Shown piece by piece: positions 56,903 through 64,000 of a stretch of 64,000 nt of DNA. The notes below the pieces were generated by a model. That model had not been told where the DNA came from and searched no databases. It was given only the letters and a program-made list of their open reading frames with translations. The stretch is taken from the NCBI GenBank assembly GCA_016744065.1, contig JADGFA010000018.1, forward strand, positions 1 through 64,000, read 5' to 3'. Positions within the stretch are counted from its first letter, which is position 1; each line of letters starts with the position of its first letter. Position numbers and translations under genes: made by a program. Origin of the DNA: Gammaproteobacteria bacterium (GTDB lineage: Bacteria; Pseudomonadota; Gammaproteobacteria; SZUA-229).

Positions 56903-57907
56903 ATGTTTGAACAGTATGATGAATTACCTGAAGGTTTTTTAAATGCAAAAGCTGAGACATTACATCGTATTTTAGAAAAACCATCGTTAATACACTTGCA
57001 GGGAAAAGAGCCTGAGCCTTTGTTTATTTCGACCTTATTGCATGGTAATGAAACGACGGGGCTTTATGCAGTGCAAAAATTATTACGCAGGTATCAGGGG
57101 AGGACGTTACCTCGGTCAATTTCAATTTTTGTAGGTAATATTAAAGCGGCTGAGGCGGGTGTGCGCAGGCTGGATCAGCAAGTCGATTATAATCGAATCT
57201 GGCCGGGTACCCATCAGCATTATCTGGCTGAAGCGCATATGGTGCAGCAGGTGACTGATATTATGCGGCAGATGAAGGTGTGGGCGAGTGTTGATATTCA
57301 TAATAATACAGGTAAGAACCCGCATTACGCATGTATTAATAAACTACAGCAATCGTTTATGTCACTAGCGGGTTTATTCAGTGAAACCCTGGTTTATTTT
57401 ACGACACCTAAAGGGGTTCAATCATCTGCTTTTGCTGAATTATGTCCATCGGTAACGCTGGAGTGTGGCTTATCCGGAGAAGAAGCAGGTATTGATCATG
57501 TATTGAATTATTTACAAAGTGTACTGGACTGTGAGGACTTAACCTCATACACCAATACAGATCTAAACCTGTTTCATACGGTGGCCAGAGTAAAAATACC
57601 AGAAGGTTATTCATTTGGTTTTGATGATGATGCAACCATTAACCTGCTACCGGAAATAGAAAATTATAATTTTTGTGAGCTGGATGCGGGGATTGTGCTG
57701 GCACGGGTGGAGCCAGGGAGCAGTGCTTTTTTACAGGCCTTTGATGATGATGAGCGTGAAGTGGGACGGGAATTTTTTGAATATACGGGAGAAAAAATTT
57801 TACTAAAAAAACCAGTTATGCCAGCGATGTTAACCATGGATACTCAGGTAATTCGTCAGGATTGTTTGTGTTATTTGATGGAGCGTATTCCGGTTCCAGT
57901 ACTGTAG
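56903..57907 (+). CDS. Succinylglutamate desuccinylase/aspartoacylase family (M14-like) protein
   Basis: Zinc hydrolase of 334 residues. The Zn ligands H and E are in LLHGNETTGL, the substrate Arg region is RRLDQQVDYNRIWPG, a third ligand lies in SVDIHNNTG, and the catalytic Glu lies in TLECGLSGEEAG. Family members cleave N-acyl amino acids or peptides. It belongs to a two-gene unit with the GCS2-type ligase; substrate unknown, and the operon contains no arginine-catabolism gene, so it is not called AstE. Confidence 0.8.
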   Translation: MFEQYDELPEGFLNAKAETLHRILEKPSLIHLQGKEPEPLFISTLLHGNETTGLYAVQKLLRRYQGRTLPRSISIFVGNIKAAEAGVRRLDQQVDYNRIWPGTHQHYLAEAHMVQQVTDIMRQMKVWASVDIHNNTGKNPHYACINKLQQSFMSLAGLFSETLVYFTTPKGVQSSAFAELCPSVTLECGLSGEEAGIDHVLNYLQSVLDCEDLTSYTNTDLNLFHTVARVKIPEGYSFGFDDDATINLLPEIENYNFCELDAGIVLARVEPGSSAFLQAFDDDEREVGREFFEYTGEKILLKKPVMPAMLTMDTQVIRQDCLCYLMERIPVPVL

Positions 57908-57950
57908 GTTCTTTATAAAAATACAATTAATTTTAGTAAAACTACATAAT

Positions 57951-57979
57951 AATTAGTTACTTAAGGAAAATAACTAATT
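57951..57979. other. Inverted repeat upstream of the DEAD-box gene
   Basis: AATTAGTTA and TAACTAATT are perfect 9-bp arms with an 11-base loop, about 40 bases past the M14 gene. AT-only stem without a U-tract; either a 3' hairpin or an upstream site for the helicase gene. Confidence 0.35.
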
Positions 57980-58142
57980 AAATATATTCTAATATACTAT
58001 ATCTTTTTAGATCGAATTCACATATAGTTCACAGCCTGATCACAATTGATCATGAAGCGCTCCAGCTTAGCATTTAGATAAAATTCAGTTGGTACGTGCA
58101 TTTACTAAATCTACTTATTCTATCTATACAGGGGCCATTAGC

Positions 58143-59414
58143 TTGTCGTTTGATCAATTATTATTATCTCCAGAACTACTTAAATCCGTTAATGAACAAG
58201 GTTTCACTGAACCATCAGATATTCAGTTACAGGCTATTCCGTATATATTAGACGGTCAGGATGTGATGGCATCTGCTCCCACAGGTACGGGAAAAACAGC
58301 CGCATTTGTATTACCTGCATTACATATTCTGTCTCGACCTGATGCACAACAGGTTAAAGGAAATGGACCTCGTGTACTGATATTAACGCCGACGCGTGAA
58401 CTGGCAAAGCAGGTATCAGATAATATTTATCAACTAACTAAATATTTACGTATGCGTTCAACGACGATTGTTGGGGGTATGCCTTATCCGCCACAAATTA
58501 AGGCGTTACGTCAGTCATTAGATTTTCTGGTAGCGACACCAGGGCGCTTAATTGATCATATGAATTCAGGACGAATTGATTTTTCACGTGTCCAAATGTT
58601 GATTTTAGATGAGGCCGATCGCATGCTGGATATGGGCTTTGTTGATGAAGTTACACGTATCGCAAAAGAAACACCGGTTACTCGTCAGACATTGTTGTTT
58701 TCAGCTACATTGGAAGGCCAGGTTGAAAAAGTGGCTCGTGCATTGCTGAAAGATCCTGCTCGTATTCAGATTGCGGGTGTTAAAATTAAACATGATGCTA
58801 TTACTCAACATATGCTACAGGCAGATGACTTCAGTCATAAAAGAAAATTACTGAATCATGTTTTATCCGATGATTCAGTAGAGCAGGCCATTGTTTTTAC
58901 GGCAACTAAAAAAGGTGCAGATAGTCTGGCCGAAAAACTTAAAGATGCTGGTTATGCCTGTGCAGCTTTGCATGGTGATATGAGACAAAATATGCGGCGT
59001 CGGGTAATAGAACAGATGCAGCGTAGGCGATTGAAAGTATTAGTTGCTACAGATGTGGCCGCGCGAGGTCTGGATATAAAAACACTATCACACGTAATTA
59101 ATTTTGATATGCCTATGCAGGCAGAAGATTATGTGCATCGAATTGGCAGAACAGGCAGGGGCGGCTCAACAGGAACGGCCTATTCATTAATAGGGCCGCA
59201 AGACTGGCAATTGTTTTATCGTGTTCAGAAATTCCTGGATACACAATATGAGTTAACTGAAATTTCTGGTTTAGAAGCACAGCAGGCAAAACCAAAATTT
59301 AATACCAGGGGCTCCGGAAGTAAACGACGTAACCCAAATGTACGTTATAAAAAGCGTGGCAAAAATTATAGTGCCAGGAAAAGTAATTACAGTAAGCGCC
59401 CGGAAGCCGCGTAG
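58143..59414 (+). CDS. DEAD-box ATP-dependent RNA helicase (SrmB-like)
   Basis: RNA helicase, probably for ribosome assembly or RNA decay at low temperature. From the TTG at 58143 (AGGGG eight bases upstream) the protein has 423 residues; a longer frame starts at a TTG at 58089. Q motif GFTEPSDIQLQAIP, motif I APTGTGKT, Ia PTRELAKQ, II LDEADRMLDMGF, III SATL, V ATDVAARGLDI, VI HRIGRTGRGG. A basic C-terminal tail (SKRRNPNVRYKKRGKN) binds RNA. It resembles SrmB most, but RhlE-type is possible. Confidence 0.88.
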   Translation: MSFDQLLLSPELLKSVNEQGFTEPSDIQLQAIPYILDGQDVMASAPTGTGKTAAFVLPALHILSRPDAQQVKGNGPRVLILTPTRELAKQVSDNIYQLTKYLRMRSTTIVGGMPYPPQIKALRQSLDFLVATPGRLIDHMNSGRIDFSRVQMLILDEADRMLDMGFVDEVTRIAKETPVTRQTLLFSATLEGQVEKVARALLKDPARIQIAGVKIKHDAITQHMLQADDFSHKRKLLNHVLSDDSVEQAIVFTATKKGADSLAEKLKDAGYACAALHGDMRQNMRRRVIEQMQRRRLKVLVATDVAARGLDIKTLSHVINFDMPMQAEDYVHRIGRTGRGGSTGTAYSLIGPQDWQLFYRVQKFLDTQYELTEISGLEAQQAKPKFNTRGSGSKRRNPNVRYKKRGKNYSARKSNYSKRPEAA

Positions 59415-59535
59415 GTGATTGTTCGCTGAGTAATTATTGCCAGGTTATCAATTGCAGAGGGCGGAGCGCTTAAAATAAATTTTTTCTGGGCAAAGTGAGT
59501 TGATGTAATGTGTTTTGAGAGATAATTTTTTTCAA

Positions 59536-59572
59536 TTTATATTCAAATTAAGTTATTCTAGTTTATATTCAA
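59536..59572 (+). promoter_or_regulatory. Direct repeats upstream of glutamate dehydrogenase
   Basis: TTTATATTCAA occurs twice, at 59536-59546 and 59562-59572, a 26-bp period, ending 20 bases before the start codon. The spacing (about 2.5 turns) could suit a regulator binding one face, or it may reflect AT-rich promoter sequence. Confidence 0.3.
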
Positions 59573-59591
59573 TAAACTCAGGTTCAGTGCA

Positions 59592-60884
59592 ATGTCATCA
59601 GTTTTCAGTGACGCTCGTCAGCGATTACATACTTTAGGTCAATTGTCGGGTATATCTGCTGCGGTAATTGAAAGCCTTTCTCGCCCAAAGGCAACTCTCT
59701 GCACATCACTGTCCATATTAATGGATGATGGTTCTACACAGTATTTTGATGCTTATCGTTGTCAGTACAGCTCTCACCTGGGGCCCTGTAAGGGGGGTAT
59801 TCGATTTCACTCTAATGTTTCACAGGATGAAATACAGGCATTGGCATTGTGGATGACCATTAAATGTGCTGTGGTTGATTTGCCTTTTGGTGGCGGTAAG
59901 GGAGGAGTTAATGTTGACCCTAAAGTCCTTTCACGAATGGAGCTGGAAAGATTATCACGAGCTTATATGCGTGCAATGGCTGATTTTGTTGGGCCAGATA
60001 AAGATATTCCTGCGCCGGATGTATACACCAATGCCAGAATAATGGGCTGGATGCGTGATGAATTTGAAGTGATAAAGCGGCATAAGCAACCAGCTGTGAT
60101 CACCGGTAAACCGGTGAATTTAGGCGGCAGCCTGGGCCGTGAAGAAGCAACAGGGAGAGGTGCTTTTCTGGTAACTGAGTTTTTACGCAGTAAAGAAGGA
60201 AAAGCCCCGGAAGATATTCGAGTGGCTATTCAGGGGTTTGGTAATGCAGGTTACAACATTGCTAAATTATTATTTGATACAGGTTATAAAATAGTTGCAA
60301 TTAGTGATTCCAAAGGTGCAATTTATGATGCTGCTGGTCTGGATGTGGACAGAATTAAGCAGTTAAAAGATGAGTGTCGTTCACTGGATTCAGACTATTG
60401 TGAAAGCTCAGTCTGTGAGTCTACAACCTATAAATCAATCAGTCATGAAGAATTATTTGAGCTTGATGTTGAGTTGTTAGTGCCAGCTGCTTTAGAAAAT
60501 GCAATTACGATCAAGAATGTAAAAAAGGTAAAGGCCAGGTGGATTACAGAAGTCGCTAATGGACCTATCTCTGTGGCTGCAGATGAAATTTTATTTAAAA
60601 AAGGTACGGTTATTATCCCTGATGTACTGGCTAACTCGGGTGGCGTTATTGTGAGCTATTTTGAGTGGGTTCAAAATAAAGCGGCTTATCCCTGGTCATT
60701 AGAAGAAGTGCAGCTGCGGTTACAGGAAAAGTTGAAAATCAGTTTTGATGAGATGTGGCAATATCAGCATCAAAGCGAAAACACCAGCTTAAGAATGGCC
60801 GCATATGCAAAAGCATTAAAAAAATTAGAGCAGGTAATAAAAATGCGTGGTACGAAAGAGTACTTTTCAAATGCAGAAAATTAG
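59592..60884 (+). CDS. Glutamate dehydrogenase (Glu/Leu/Phe/Val family)
   Basis: Interconverts glutamate and 2-oxoglutarate plus ammonia. 430 residues of the short hexameric class. Substrate Lys in GPCKGGIRFH and catalytic Lys in LPFGGGKGGVNVDP, DIPAPDVYTNARIMGWM, the Rossmann motif VAIQGFGNAGYN and PDVLANSGGVIVSYFEW. Size and motifs fit the NAD-type GudB/RocG-like group better than enteric GdhA. It is monocistronic. Confidence 0.93.
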   Translation: MSSVFSDARQRLHTLGQLSGISAAVIESLSRPKATLCTSLSILMDDGSTQYFDAYRCQYSSHLGPCKGGIRFHSNVSQDEIQALALWMTIKCAVVDLPFGGGKGGVNVDPKVLSRMELERLSRAYMRAMADFVGPDKDIPAPDVYTNARIMGWMRDEFEVIKRHKQPAVITGKPVNLGGSLGREEATGRGAFLVTEFLRSKEGKAPEDIRVAIQGFGNAGYNIAKLLFDTGYKIVAISDSKGAIYDAAGLDVDRIKQLKDECRSLDSDYCESSVCESTTYKSISHEELFELDVELLVPAALENAITIKNVKKVKARWITEVANGPISVAADEILFKKGTVIIPDVLANSGGVIVSYFEWVQNKAAYPWSLEEVQLRLQEKLKISFDEMWQYQHQSENTSLRMAAYAKALKKLEQVIKMRGTKEYFSNAEN

Positions 60885-60900
60885 AATTTAACTTAATTTT

Positions 60901-62415
60901 TTATTTTGGAGGTGAGCACTCATAGCTCTTAATTATTTTTTCATTTTCATCTATGCTTTCAATTTTTACATCAAACCCCCATAATCGAGCTACATGCTTG
61001 ATAACTTCATAAGCTGATTTGTCCAGTGGTCTACGTAGGTGTTGTGTATGACGCAGGGTAAGTGAGCGGTTGCCTTTTGCATCTACGCTGTATACCTGAA
61101 TATTAGGCTCAATACTGCCCAGATTATATTGCTCTGAAAGTGTGCTGCGTACGGTTTGATACCCTGCACTATTATGTATGGCGCTAACCTCAATCTGTCG
61201 GTTTTTATCGTCATCAGAGATAGCGAACATTTTAAAATCACGAATTAGTTTTGGTGATAAATACTGACCAATAAAACTTTCATCTTTGAAATTACGCATG
61301 GCAAAGTCTAATGTTTCTATCCAGTTGCTACCTGCAATACCAGGAAACCATTCTCGATCTTCATCATCGGGGTTTTCGCAAATACGACGTATGTCTGTCA
61401 TCATATTAAAACCCAATGCATAAGGGTTAATACCGGAGTAGTAGTCGCTGTCAAATGAAGGCTGTGAAACAACATTAGTATGAGACTGTAAAAACTCTAT
61501 CATGAAGCCCTCTGTACACAGGCCTTCGTCATAGAGCTGATTTAAAATAGTATAATGCCAGAATGTCGCCCAGCCCTCATTCATTACCTGAGTCTGTCTT
61601 TGAGGATAAAAATATTGTGCTATTTTTCGGACGATACGTACTATTTCTCGTTGCCAGGGTTCAAGAAGTGGAGCATGTTTTTCAATAAAATAGAGAATAT
61701 TTTCCTGTGGCTCAGAGGGATATCGAAATTCCTTTTCGTCAGAATTGTTTTTAGCTTTATCAGGAATCGTTCGCCATAGTTCATTGACCTGGGATTGTAA
61801 ATATTCCTCACGTTCCTGTTGGCGATTTTTTTCTTCTTGCATGGATAGTTTAGGCGGACGTTTATAGCGATCTACGCCAAAGTTTTTTAATGCATGACAG
61901 GAATCAAGAATGTTTTCTACTGCTTCTTCACCATAGCGAATTTCACATTCAGCTATATAGTTTTTGGCGAAGAGTAGGTAGTCAATAATAGAGTCGGCAC
62001 TGGTCCAGGTAGTAAATAGGTAATTGTTTTTAAAGAATGAATTATGTCCGTAGGCAGCATGTGCAATGACCAGTGCCTGCATAGGCATAGAGTTTTCTTC
62101 CATTAAGTAAGAAATGCAGGGGTCTGAATTGATGACTATTTCATAGGCCAGCCCCATTTGTCCTCGCTTGTAGTTTTTTTCTGTATTGACAAATTCCTTA
62201 CCAAAAGTCCAGTGGCTATAGCCTAAAGGCATGCCGACTGATGAATATGCATCCATCATCTGTTCAGCAGTAATTATTTCCAGTTGAACAGGGTAGGTGC
62301 TTAAACCAAAGTTTTTCGCAATACGTTCAATTTCAGTATGGTATTTTTCAATAAGATCAAAAGTCCATTCAGAGGTATCTGAAATGGGTAAGTTTTTTTT
62401 AATTTTAGCTGTCAT
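60901..62415 (-). CDS. SpoVR/YcgB family protein
   Basis: 504-residue soluble protein of the SpoVR family (ycgB type), found in non-sporulating proteobacteria together with prkA and yeaH. Motifs: HAAYGHNSFFKNNYLF, MNEGWATFWHYTILN with a zinc-like HxxH, SQPSFDSDYYSGINPYALGFNM. It starts three bases after yeaH ends. Linked in enteric bacteria to starvation and stress response; molecular function not established. Confidence 0.93.
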   Translation of the reverse strand: MTAKIKKNLPISDTSEWTFDLIEKYHTEIERIAKNFGLSTYPVQLEIITAEQMMDAYSSVGMPLGYSHWTFGKEFVNTEKNYKRGQMGLAYEIVINSDPCISYLMEENSMPMQALVIAHAAYGHNSFFKNNYLFTTWTSADSIIDYLLFAKNYIAECEIRYGEEAVENILDSCHALKNFGVDRYKRPPKLSMQEEKNRQQEREEYLQSQVNELWRTIPDKAKNNSDEKEFRYPSEPQENILYFIEKHAPLLEPWQREIVRIVRKIAQYFYPQRQTQVMNEGWATFWHYTILNQLYDEGLCTEGFMIEFLQSHTNVVSQPSFDSDYYSGINPYALGFNMMTDIRRICENPDDEDREWFPGIAGSNWIETLDFAMRNFKDESFIGQYLSPKLIRDFKMFAISDDDKNRQIEVSAIHNSAGYQTVRSTLSEQYNLGSIEPNIQVYSVDAKGNRSLTLRHTQHLRRPLDKSAYEVIKHVARLWGFDVKIESIDENEKIIKSYECSPPK

Positions 62416-62418
62416 ATT

Positions 62419-63687
62419 TTAGGCGTCATGCTTTTGAAAAAGTTTTTTAAATACCGGATAAATGTCTGATATTTTTTCAATTTTTTCCATAGCAAAGTTA
62501 TCCCAGTTTGATTGAATATCTGTATATTCTTCCCAGAGGTTTTGGTGTCGATCAGATGTTATTTCAATGTAAGAGTAGTATTGGACAAAGGGCATAATTT
62601 CTTTATTGAGTAGCTCTACACAAATTTTAGAGTCGTTATGCCAGTTATCTCCATCAGATGCCTGAGCTGCATAGATATTCCAGTCATTAGTTGGGTAGCG
62701 ATCCTGGATTATTGATGCCATTAGTTTTAAAGCACTGGATACCACCGTGCCGCCCGTCTCACGTGAATAGAAAAAAGTTTCTTCATCAACTTCAGATGCA
62801 ATAGTGTGATGTGAAATGAATACTATTTGAATTTTTTCATAAGTTCGAGTCAGAAATAAATACAATAACATGAAGAAACGTTTCGCAACGTCTTTCTCTT
62901 CACGACCCATAGACCCGGATACATCCATAATGCAAAACATAACGGCCTGTGTGGTTGGCACGGGCTGATCAATCCGATTGTCATAGCGTAAATCAAAACT
63001 ATCAATAAAAGGAATCCTTTTTATCCGGCCTTTTAAATAAGTGATGCGCTCACGTAAATTAATAATAACCGGATCAGTTTCATTGTGTCGCTTAAGTAAA
63101 TTATCTAGCTCTAATTCTATCTCTTTGATTTCTTTTTTATAGGGGCCACGTAAGGCTATGCGTCGGCCCATTGCACCCGTTAATGAGCGTACCACATTAA
63201 TATTAGAGGGCATGCCTTCAGATGTGTGGCCGGCGCGCACTTTTCTGGTTTCAGTAATGGTTGATAGTTGGGTTTTAACCAGATTGGGTAGCTCAAGATC
63301 CTCAAAGAAAAATTGTAGAAATTCTTCTCGACTTAATTCAAAAACAAAGTCATCTTCACCTTCTCCTGAGTCTGAGGCTTCGCTTCCTTCACCCTGGCCT
63401 GAACCACCACCCTGAGGGCGAGGAATTTTATCACCCTGATGAAACTCTTTGTTTCCTGGATGAACTATGTCCCGGTGTCCACCCTGTCCATGATGAAAAA
63501 AAGGCTCCGAAGTGTCTTTTTTGGGAATAGATATTTTTTCCCCTTTATCAAGATCTGTTACACTGCGTTCGGAAATTACATTTTCAATTGATTTTTTTAT
63601 CTGTTTACGAAAGCGGCGGAGAAATTTCTGCCGATTTACAGCACTTTTGTTTTTTCCATTAAGTCGTCGATCAACAATCTGCGCCAT
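62419..63687 (-). CDS. yeaH: DUF444/YeaH family protein
   Basis: 422 residues. N-terminal MAQIVDRRLNGKNKSAVNRQKFLRR is near invariant in the family. A charged glycine-rich linker (about 85-115) precedes a C-terminal von Willebrand A-like domain with MIDAS FCIMDVSGSMGREEKD and YSRETGGTVVSSA. It likely works with the PrkA kinase. Middle gene of prkA-yeaH-spoVR; 12 bases after prkA. Confidence 0.94.
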   Translation of the reverse strand: MAQIVDRRLNGKNKSAVNRQKFLRRFRKQIKKSIENVISERSVTDLDKGEKISIPKKDTSEPFFHHGQGGHRDIVHPGNKEFHQGDKIPRPQGGGSGQGEGSEASDSGEGEDDFVFELSREEFLQFFFEDLELPNLVKTQLSTITETRKVRAGHTSEGMPSNINVVRSLTGAMGRRIALRGPYKKEIKEIELELDNLLKRHNETDPVIINLRERITYLKGRIKRIPFIDSFDLRYDNRIDQPVPTTQAVMFCIMDVSGSMGREEKDVAKRFFMLLYLFLTRTYEKIQIVFISHHTIASEVDEETFFYSRETGGTVVSSALKLMASIIQDRYPTNDWNIYAAQASDGDNWHNDSKICVELLNKEIMPFVQYYSYIEITSDRHQNLWEEYTDIQSNWDNFAMEKIEKISDIYPVFKKLFQKHDA

Positions 63688-63699
63688 AATGAATTAGCC

Positions 63700-64000
63700 T
63701 TATGAAGATTTTCGTACGCGTAAATACCATTCGCTTAATAAGCGTACCTGTTTTTCGGTATAGCCCTTATCTACCATACGAGATACGAAGTCTTCATGTT
63801 TCTTCTGATCATCCTGTGATGCTTTGCTGTTGAAGGAGATAACAGGGAGTAGGTCCTCTGTATTTGAAAACATTTTCTTTTCAATTACTGTGCGTAGTTT
63901 TTCGTAACTGGTCCATATTGGATTTTTTCCTTCATTATTGGCTCGGGCACGCAATACAAAATTAACAATTTCATTACGAAAATCTTTCGGGTTACTTATG
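63700..64000 (-). CDS. prkA: PrkA serine protein kinase, C-terminal part (runs off window)
   Basis: Only the last 99 or so codons lie in the window; the frame is open to the right edge, so the start is outside. The visible end reads SNPKDFRNEIVNFVLRARAN, then WTSYEKLRTVIEKKMFSNTE, and ends EWYLRVRKSS, the hallmark of the PrkA/YeaG C-terminus. This AAA+ related kinase responds to starvation and leads the operon with yeaH and spoVR. Confidence 0.9.
   Translation of the reverse strand, partial: ISNPKDFRNEIVNFVLRARANNEGKNPIWTSYEKLRTVIEKKMFSNTEDLLPVISFNSKASQDDQKKHEDFVSRMVDKGYTEKQVRLLSEWYLRVRKSS

Overview
The window reads as chromosome of a free-living or facultatively anaerobic gammaproteobacterium with AT-rich, densely packed genes. 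The evidence is the gene set: a dusB-fis pair, an Fnr with all four cluster cysteines, a six-gene Rnf/Rsx complex followed by nth, ampD-ampE, LPS genes (waaA, lpxL, kdkA), a Bpt-type leucyltransferase, cobalamin-dependent MetH and a prkA-yeaH-spoVR cluster. The order-level lineage cannot be fixed from sequence reading alone. I saw no tRNA or rRNA gene, insertion sequence, prophage or CRISPR array.

Layout. 0-11 kb: a small mechanosensitive channel, an aldehyde dehydrogenase plus catabolic-type acetolactate synthase pair, a membrane-anchored GGDEF-EAL protein, a YadG/YadH-like ABC exporter divergent from a TetR regulator, and a small unknown gene. 11-14 kb: a small HMA-like protein, a DoxX/HvfX-like membrane protein, an FMN-binding glutamate-synthase-like protein, and a secreted GKCG-repeat peptide of the HvfA (copper-binding RiPP) type with a sigma-E-like promoter. 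14-21 kb: rnfABCDGE-nth-DUF1841, preceded by a triplicated rnfA 5' end. 21-30 kb: an unusual zinc-ribbon/pilin-like chimera, dusB-fis and purH-purD, fnr, bolA, bpt and a striking non-coding region. 30-38 kb: metH, a fatty acid desaturase, a DnaA-box cluster, kdkA, a monooxygenase and a three-gene operon of unknown small proteins. 38-49 kb: waaA, lpxL, tolC, pcm, thiC with a TPP riboswitch, a second GGDEF-EAL protein, and ampD-ampE-phosphatase. 49-64 kb: rep, amgK-murU, a GCS2-ligase/M14-peptidase pair, a DEAD-box helicase, glutamate dehydrogenase and spoVR-yeaH-prkA (prkA cut by the window edge).

Themes. Cell-wall recycling is represented twice (ampD-ampE and amgK-murU). Envelope lipid work is represented by lpxL, waaA, kdkA and the desaturase. 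Redox and oxygen response is represented by Rnf, Fnr, BolA and two FNR-type palindromes.

The most interesting unexplained structure lies between bpt and bolA-fnr. A perfect FNR box sits 41.5 bp before a predicted start site on the minus strand. It is followed by four imperfect repeats with an exact 50-bp period, whose hairpins show compensatory changes, and then by an intrinsic terminator. This looks like an oxygen-regulated structured RNA, or an attenuated leader of bolA-fnr. Other notable items are the chained upstream ORFs made by an 86-bp triplication at rnfA, the apparently orphan HvfA-like peptide, the DnaA-box cluster far from any recognisable origin gene, and the operator-controlled three-gene operon.
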